Assembly (NCBI GenBank): GCA_046565985.1
Contig: JBKHXN010000005.1
Span: 1-9,130 of the forward strand
Length of the DNA stretch: 9,130 bases
Direction of reading: 5' to 3'
From: Polycyclovorans sp046565985
GTDB lineage: Bacteria > Pseudomonadota > Gammaproteobacteria > Nevskiales > Nevskiaceae
The position numbers were made by a program, and so were the translations under genes. Positions 6,179 to 9,130 of this stretch are shown here, one piece after another. Below the pieces are notes generated by a model that worked only from the letters and a program-made list of their open reading frames with translations, was not told the DNA's origin and did no database searches. Position 1 is the first letter of the stretch, and each line of letters opens with the position of its first letter.

Positions 6179-7993
6179 ATGCCCGTCGCCGAACACTTTG
6201 ATTCACGCAGCTTCCTGCAGCAGCTCACCACGCAGCCCGGGGTGTACCGCATGTTTGGTGGTGCGGGCGAGCTGCTGTACGTGGGCAAGGCGCGCAACCT
6301 GCGCAAGCGGGTGGGGCAGTACTTCCTGCGCGCCAGCGGTGATGCGCGCATCGAGAGCATGGTCAGCCAGATCCGGCGCATCGAGGTCACGGTCACCCAC
6401 ACCGAGGACGAAGCGCTGATCCTGGAATCCACGCTCATCAAGGAACAGAACCCGCGCTACAACATCATCTACCGCGACGACAAGAGCTATCCCTATATCC
6501 GCTTCACCGCCCACGCGTTTCCGCGCATCGGTTACTACCGCGGCGAGAAGCGGGGCGCGGACCGCTACTTCGGGCCGTTTCCCAGCGCCACCAGCGTGCG
6601 CGAGACGGTCTATACCCTGCAGAAACTGTTCCGCCTGCGGCCTTGCCGCGATACCTTCTTTGCGCACCGTGACCGGCCCTGCCTGCAGTACCAGATCAAG
6701 CGCTGCACGGCGCCCTGTGTGGGGCTGATCGGCGAGGCGGACTACGCCCGCGACGTCGGCAATGCCATGCGCCTGCTGGAAGGCCGCGGTGACGAGCTGG
6801 CCCGCGAACTGGGCTCGGAGATGGAGCGCGCCGCCGAGGCCCTGGAATTCGAGCGGGCCGCGCGCCTGCGCGACCAGATCAGCGCGCTCAAGCGGGTCAG
6901 CGAGAGCCGCGCCATGACCGGCGGCGCGCGCGACCTGGACGTGCTCGCGGTGGCTCCGCACGCGGCACGCTCCTGTGTGGTGGTGATGAGCGTGCGCGAC
7001 GGCATGAACCTGGGCCATCAGAGCTTCTTCCCCCGGCATCCCCCGCATGCGCGGCCCGAGGAGCTGCTGGAAAGTTTCCTGGGCCAGCACTACCTGGGCC
7101 AGCCGGCGCCGCCGGAAATCCTGCTCAGCCACCGGCCGGAGGAAATGGACTGGCTGGCGCAGGGGCTGTCGGCCCGCGCGGGGCGGCGGGTCACACTCAG
7201 CCAGCCCCTGCGCGGCGCCAAGCAGCGCCTGCTGGCCATGGCACTGAGCACGGCCGGGCAGGCGCTTTCCGCCCACCTGAGCGAGGTGGCGAGCATGGAC
7301 GAGCGCCTGCTGGAACTGCAGCAGGTGCTGGATCTGGAGCGCCCCCCGACGCGCATGGAGTGCTTCGACATCTCGCACACCGGCGGCGAGAAGGCGGTGG
7401 CCTCCTGCGTGGTCTTCAATGAGGCTGGCCCGCTCAAGACGGCCTACCGCAAGTTCAACATCGAGAACATCACGCCCGGCGATGACTACGCCGCCATCCG
7501 CCAGGCCGTGCTGCGCCGCTTTGCCCGGATCAAGGGAGGCGAGGTGCAGGCGCCCGACCTGCTGTTCATTGACGGAGGGCAGGGCCAGCTGGGTGCCGCG
7601 CTGGAGGCCCTGGACGAGCTGGACTTTCACCCCGTGCGCGTCGTGGCCATCGCCAAGGGACCCACGCGCAAGGCAGGGATGGAGGAGCTGATCCTGCCGG
7701 AACGCGAGCAGCCGCTGAAGCTGGCGCCCGATTCGCCCGCCCTGCACCTGATCCAGCGCATCCGCGACGAGGCGCACCGCTTTGCCATCACCGGCCACCG
7801 TGGCCGGCGCGACAAGGCAAGGCTCACCTCCGGCCTGGAAGCCGTGGAGGGGCTGGGCCCGGCCCGGCGGCGGGCGCTGCTAAAGGCCTTCGGGGGGCTG
7901 GCGCAGCTGCGCCGCGCGGCGGTGGATGACCTGGCGCGCGTGGACGGCATTTCCCGCGTGCTGGCCGAGCGCATCTACGCGCATTTCCACTAG
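6179..7993 (+). CDS. uvrC: UvrABC system protein C (excision nuclease subunit)
   Basis: UvrC joins the UvrB-DNA complex and makes both the 3' and 5' incisions around bulky DNA lesions in nucleotide excision repair. The product is 604 residues (E. coli 610) and shows all family domains in order. The GIY-YIG nuclease covers about residues 18-96 (PGVYRMF, LLYVGKARNLRKRVGQYF, R39, and E83 in ALILE). A cysteine cluster follows (RPC, CLQYQIKRCTAPC). The UvrB-binding UVR motif is near residues 210-240 (EALEFERAARLRDQI). The RNase H-like nuclease carries D397 in CFDISH, D435/D436 in GDDY, D465 in FIDGGQGQL and H533 in DEAHRFA. Tandem helix-hairpin-helix motifs end the protein (VEGLGPARRRALL). The ATG at 6179 fits the family N-terminus but has no recognisable Shine-Dalgarno sequence. 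pgsA follows 9 nt after the stop. Confidence 0.98.
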   Translation: MPVAEHFDSRSFLQQLTTQPGVYRMFGGAGELLYVGKARNLRKRVGQYFLRASGDARIESMVSQIRRIEVTVTHTEDEALILESTLIKEQNPRYNIIYRDDKSYPYIRFTAHAFPRIGYYRGEKRGADRYFGPFPSATSVRETVYTLQKLFRLRPCRDTFFAHRDRPCLQYQIKRCTAPCVGLIGEADYARDVGNAMRLLEGRGDELARELGSEMERAAEALEFERAARLRDQISALKRVSESRAMTGGARDLDVLAVAPHAARSCVVVMSVRDGMNLGHQSFFPRHPPHARPEELLESFLGQHYLGQPAPPEILLSHRPEEMDWLAQGLSARAGRRVTLSQPLRGAKQRLLAMALSTAGQALSAHLSEVASMDERLLELQQVLDLERPPTRMECFDISHTGGEKAVASCVVFNEAGPLKTAYRKFNIENITPGDDYAAIRQAVLRRFARIKGGEVQAPDLLFIDGGQGQLGAALEALDELDFHPVRVVAIAKGPTRKAGMEELILPEREQPLKLAPDSPALHLIQRIRDEAHRFAITGHRGRRDKARLTSGLEAVEGLGPARRRALLKAFGGLAQLRRAAVDDLARVDGISRVLAERIYAHFH

Positions 7994-8002
7994 ACTGCTT
8001 GC

Positions 8003-8599
8003 ATGCAAATGACGCTGCCGCTGTTTCTCACCCTGATGCGGGTCGCCGCGATCCCGGTGGTGCTCGCCATGTTCTATCTGCCGGTTCCGTACGCCCGCCA
8101 GATCGCCACCGTGCTGTACACGGCAGCCTGCCTTACCGACTGGCTGGACGGCTGGCTGGCCCGGCGCTGGGGGCAGACCAGCCAGTTTGGCGCCTTTCTC
8201 GACCCGGTGGCCGACAAGCTGCTGGTGGCGGTCTGCCTGGTCATGCTGCTGCATACAGATACCAGCCCGCTGCGCTGGCTGCTGGCGCTGATCGTCGCCG
8301 TCATCATCGGCCGCGAGATCACCATTTCCGCCCTGCGTGAGTGGATGGCCGAGCTGGGCAAGCGCGCCAGCGTGGCGGTGAGCTGGATCGGCAAGCTCAA
8401 GACCATCTTCCAGATGACCGCCATCGGCATGATGATCTGGCAGGCGCCCACGTTCGGCGTGGCCTGGTACCAGCTGGGGTATGTGCTGCTGTTCGTCTCG
8501 GCGCTGCTCACGCTATGGAGCATGGTGGTCTATCTGCGCGCCGCCTGGCCGCTGATGCACGGCCAGCCTCGGGAAGATGACTTTAAGAATCTTCCCTAA
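8003..8599 (+). CDS. pgsA: CDP-diacylglycerol-glycerol-3-phosphate 3-phosphatidyltransferase
   Basis: This inner-membrane enzyme transfers a phosphatidyl group from CDP-diacylglycerol to glycerol 3-phosphate, the committed step to phosphatidylglycerol and cardiolipin. The 198-residue product has several hydrophobic segments and the complete CDP-alcohol phosphatidyltransferase motif D-G-x2-A-R-x8-G-x3-D-x3-D, read as DGWLARRWGQTSQFGAFLDP plus VAD, with D46, D49, D67 and D71 as metal or catalytic residues. REITISALREWMAELGKRAS and SVAVSWIGKLKT closely follow E. coli PgsA, which sets it apart from other family members such as PssA. It starts 9 nt after the uvrC stop without a clear ribosome-binding site, so translational coupling is likely. 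A second in-frame ATG at 8009 is possible. uvrC-pgsA linkage is conserved in gammaproteobacteria. Confidence 0.96.
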   Translation: MQMTLPLFLTLMRVAAIPVVLAMFYLPVPYARQIATVLYTAACLTDWLDGWLARRWGQTSQFGAFLDPVADKLLVAVCLVMLLHTDTSPLRWLLALIVAVIIGREITISALREWMAELGKRASVAVSWIGKLKTIFQMTAIGMMIWQAPTFGVAWYQLGYVLLFVSALLTLWSMVVYLRAAWPLMHGQPREDDFKNLP

Positions 8600-8620
8600 C
8601 AATTTGATTTTACGTATTAA

Positions 8621-8705
8621 TGGTGCCCGCGCCCGGACTTGAACCGGGACGGCGTAAGCCGGGGGATTTTAAGTCCCCTGCGTCTACCGATTCCGCCACG
8701 CGGGC
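8621..8705 (-). tRNA. tRNA-Leu (anticodon UAA)
   Basis: An 85-nt class II tRNA with an encoded 3' CCA. The acceptor GCCCGCG (5' end at 8705) pairs with CGCGGGC before ACCA. The anticodon loop CTTAAAA gives TAA at 8671-8669. The long variable arm CGGC-TTAC-GCCG and the T-arm CCGG-TTCAAGT-CCGG are intact. The sequence resembles E. coli leuZ. It follows tRNA-Cys by 11 nt and is the last gene of this tRNA operon. Its 3' end is only 21 nt from the convergent pgsA stop. Confidence 0.97.
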
Positions 8706-8716
8706 AGTGCGTCAAA

Positions 8717-8790
8717 TGGAGGCTGGGGTCGGAATTGAACCGGCGTACGCGGATTTGCAGTCCGCTGCATGACCACTCTGCCACCCAGCC
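8717..8790 (-). tRNA. tRNA-Cys (anticodon GCA)
   Basis: A 74-nt cloverleaf with encoded CCA. The acceptor GGCTGGG pairs with CCCAGCC, the discriminator base is U as expected for tRNA-Cys, and the anticodon loop CTGCAAA gives GCA at 8758-8756. The T-loop TTCAATT is standard. It lies between tRNA-Gly (after a hairpin) and tRNA-Leu, as in the E. coli glyW-cysT-leuZ cluster. Confidence 0.97.
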
Positions 8791-8818
8791 CTGAACTTGA
8801 AAGACGGCCTCGAAGACT

Positions 8819-8847
8819 AAAAAACCCCGTGGTGCAACCGCCGGGGT
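8819..8847 (-). terminator. Terminator-like hairpin between tRNA-Gly and tRNA-Cys
   Basis: On the - strand ACCCCG (8847-8842) pairs with CGGGGT (8829-8824), and the 12-nt interval contains a further GGT-TGC-ACC mini-stem. Six T residues follow at 8824-8819. This has the form of a Rho-independent terminator, yet it sits inside the tRNA cluster, 10 nt after the tRNA-Gly CCA and 28 nt before tRNA-Cys. It may attenuate the distal tRNAs or protect the tRNA-Gly precursor 3' end. Confidence 0.7.
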
Positions 8848-8857
8848 CTATGAACTT

Positions 8858-8933
8858 TGGAGCGGGTAACGGGGCTCGAACCCGTGACCTCGACCTTGGC
8901 AAGGTCGCGCTCTACCAACTGAGCTACACCCGC
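8858..8933 (-). tRNA. tRNA-Gly (anticodon GCC)
   Basis: A 76-nt cloverleaf with encoded CCA. The acceptor GCGGGTG pairs with TACCCGC through one G-U pair, the D-arm reads GCTCAGTTGGTAGAGC, and the anticodon loop TTGCCAA gives GCC at 8900-8898. The T-arm TTCGAGC is standard. It resembles E. coli glyW. It is the first gene after the promoter at 8949-8976. Confidence 0.97.
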
Positions 8934-8948
8934 AATGGTGTGGCGGGC

Positions 8949-8976
8949 ATTTTAGCCGTGGAGCCGCCCAAGTCAA
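8949..8976 (-). promoter_or_regulatory. Sigma-70 promoter of the tRNA operon
   Basis: On the - strand the -35 box TTGACT (8976-8971, 5 of 6 to consensus) and the -10 box TAAAAT (8954-8949, 5 of 6) are separated by 16 bp. The bases just after the -10 box, GCCCGCC, form a GC-rich discriminator, which in stable-RNA promoters goes with ppGpp (stringent) control. The -10 box ends 15 nt before the tRNA-Gly 5' end, leaving room for a short 5' leader. Confidence 0.85.
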
Positions 8977-8998
8977 GGACTTTATCTGCGCCGCACAC

Positions 8999-9029
8999 AA
9001 AAGAACCGGCCGCATGGGCCGGTTCTTTT
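8999..9029 (-). terminator. Two-way intrinsic terminator
   Basis: A perfect 13-bp inverted repeat (AAAAGAACCGGCC at 8999-9011 with 9017-9029) and a 5-nt loop give a GC-rich stem flanked by A and T runs on both sides, so it can stop transcription in either direction. Its most likely job is to end the - strand gene whose stop codon is 20 nt away, insulating the tRNA promoter beyond it. Confidence 0.88.
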
Positions 9030-9049
9030 GAGGCGCATGAGGCGCGGAC

Positions 9050-9130
9050 TCAGCGATCGCGGAACTGGGCCTCCACGCGTTCGTCCTGCCCCTTGATATC
9101 CACGCATACCGTGGCCGTGGGGCGGGCGAG
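9050..9130 (-). CDS. C-terminal end of an unidentified protein (partial)
   Basis: A - strand frame is open from the right edge to TGA at 9052-9050 and encodes 26 residues ending VCVDIKGQDERVEAQFRDR. The start lies beyond the window. I do not recognise the family from so short a piece. It looks like a strand followed by a charged tail, with no catalytic motif. Support for a real gene comes from the intrinsic terminator that follows at 9029-8999 and from the lack of any other gene that terminator would serve. No function is assigned. Confidence 0.55.
   Translation of the reverse strand, partial: LARPTATVCVDIKGQDERVEAQFRDR

Noticed and set aside
6203..7798. A 531-codon open frame on the - strand antisense to uvrC
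   Set aside because: uvrC is complete on the + strand with every catalytic residue. The antisense product has no recognisable domain.
8684..8902. A 72-codon open frame on the - strand
   Set aside because: It covers parts of the three tRNA genes and the hairpin between them, so it cannot be a protein gene.
8621..8933. tRNA genes as a possible attachment site for an integrated element
   Set aside because: All three tRNAs are complete with encoded CCA. No integrase gene or repeated tRNA 3' end is visible in the window.

Overview
The window comes from a GC-rich bacterial chromosome, most likely a gammaproteobacterium. The evidence is a uvrC-pgsA pair beside a Gly(GCC)-Cys(GCA)-Leu(UAA) tRNA cluster, the neighbourhood known from Escherichia coli, together with proteobacterial-type isocitrate lyase, PgsA and UvrC. 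All genes look intact except those cut by the window edges. No mobile element, CRISPR array, toxin-antitoxin pair or defence module is visible. This is mostly an ordinary housekeeping region, and I did not find a convincing new system.

Region 1 (1-3163, + strand) is a carbon-metabolism operon. It holds the last 44 residues of a probable malic enzyme, then malate synthase A (aceB, start at 173) and isocitrate lyase (aceA, start at 1806). The gaps are 37 and 49 nt, and a strong intrinsic terminator closes the operon. AceA splits isocitrate into succinate and glyoxylate, and AceB joins glyoxylate to acetyl-CoA to make malate. A malic enzyme could then turn malate into pyruvate plus NAD(P)H. No aceK (isocitrate dehydrogenase kinase/phosphatase) is present.

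Region 2 (3230-3828, + strand) is a single-gene unit for a small membrane-anchored SRPBCC-fold protein, ended by its own terminator.

Region 3 (3845-6004, - strand) is a Tat-exported PhoX-type alkaline phosphatase, convergent with region 2. A perfect Pho-box half-site lies upstream of it. The 174-nt gap between its preferred start and the divergent uvrC also holds a possible 33-codon leader ORF.

Region 4 (6179-8599, + strand) is uvrC-pgsA: the nucleotide excision repair nuclease subunit and the phosphatidylglycerophosphate synthase, 9 nt apart.

Region 5 (8621-8976, - strand) is a tRNA operon with a good sigma-70 promoter, read Gly-Cys-Leu toward pgsA. It is the E. coli glyW-cysT-leuZ set, but in the opposite orientation relative to pgsA. 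A terminator-like hairpin lies inside it between tRNA-Gly and tRNA-Cys. A two-way terminator (8999-9029) separates the operon from the C-terminal end of an unidentified - strand gene that runs off the right edge.
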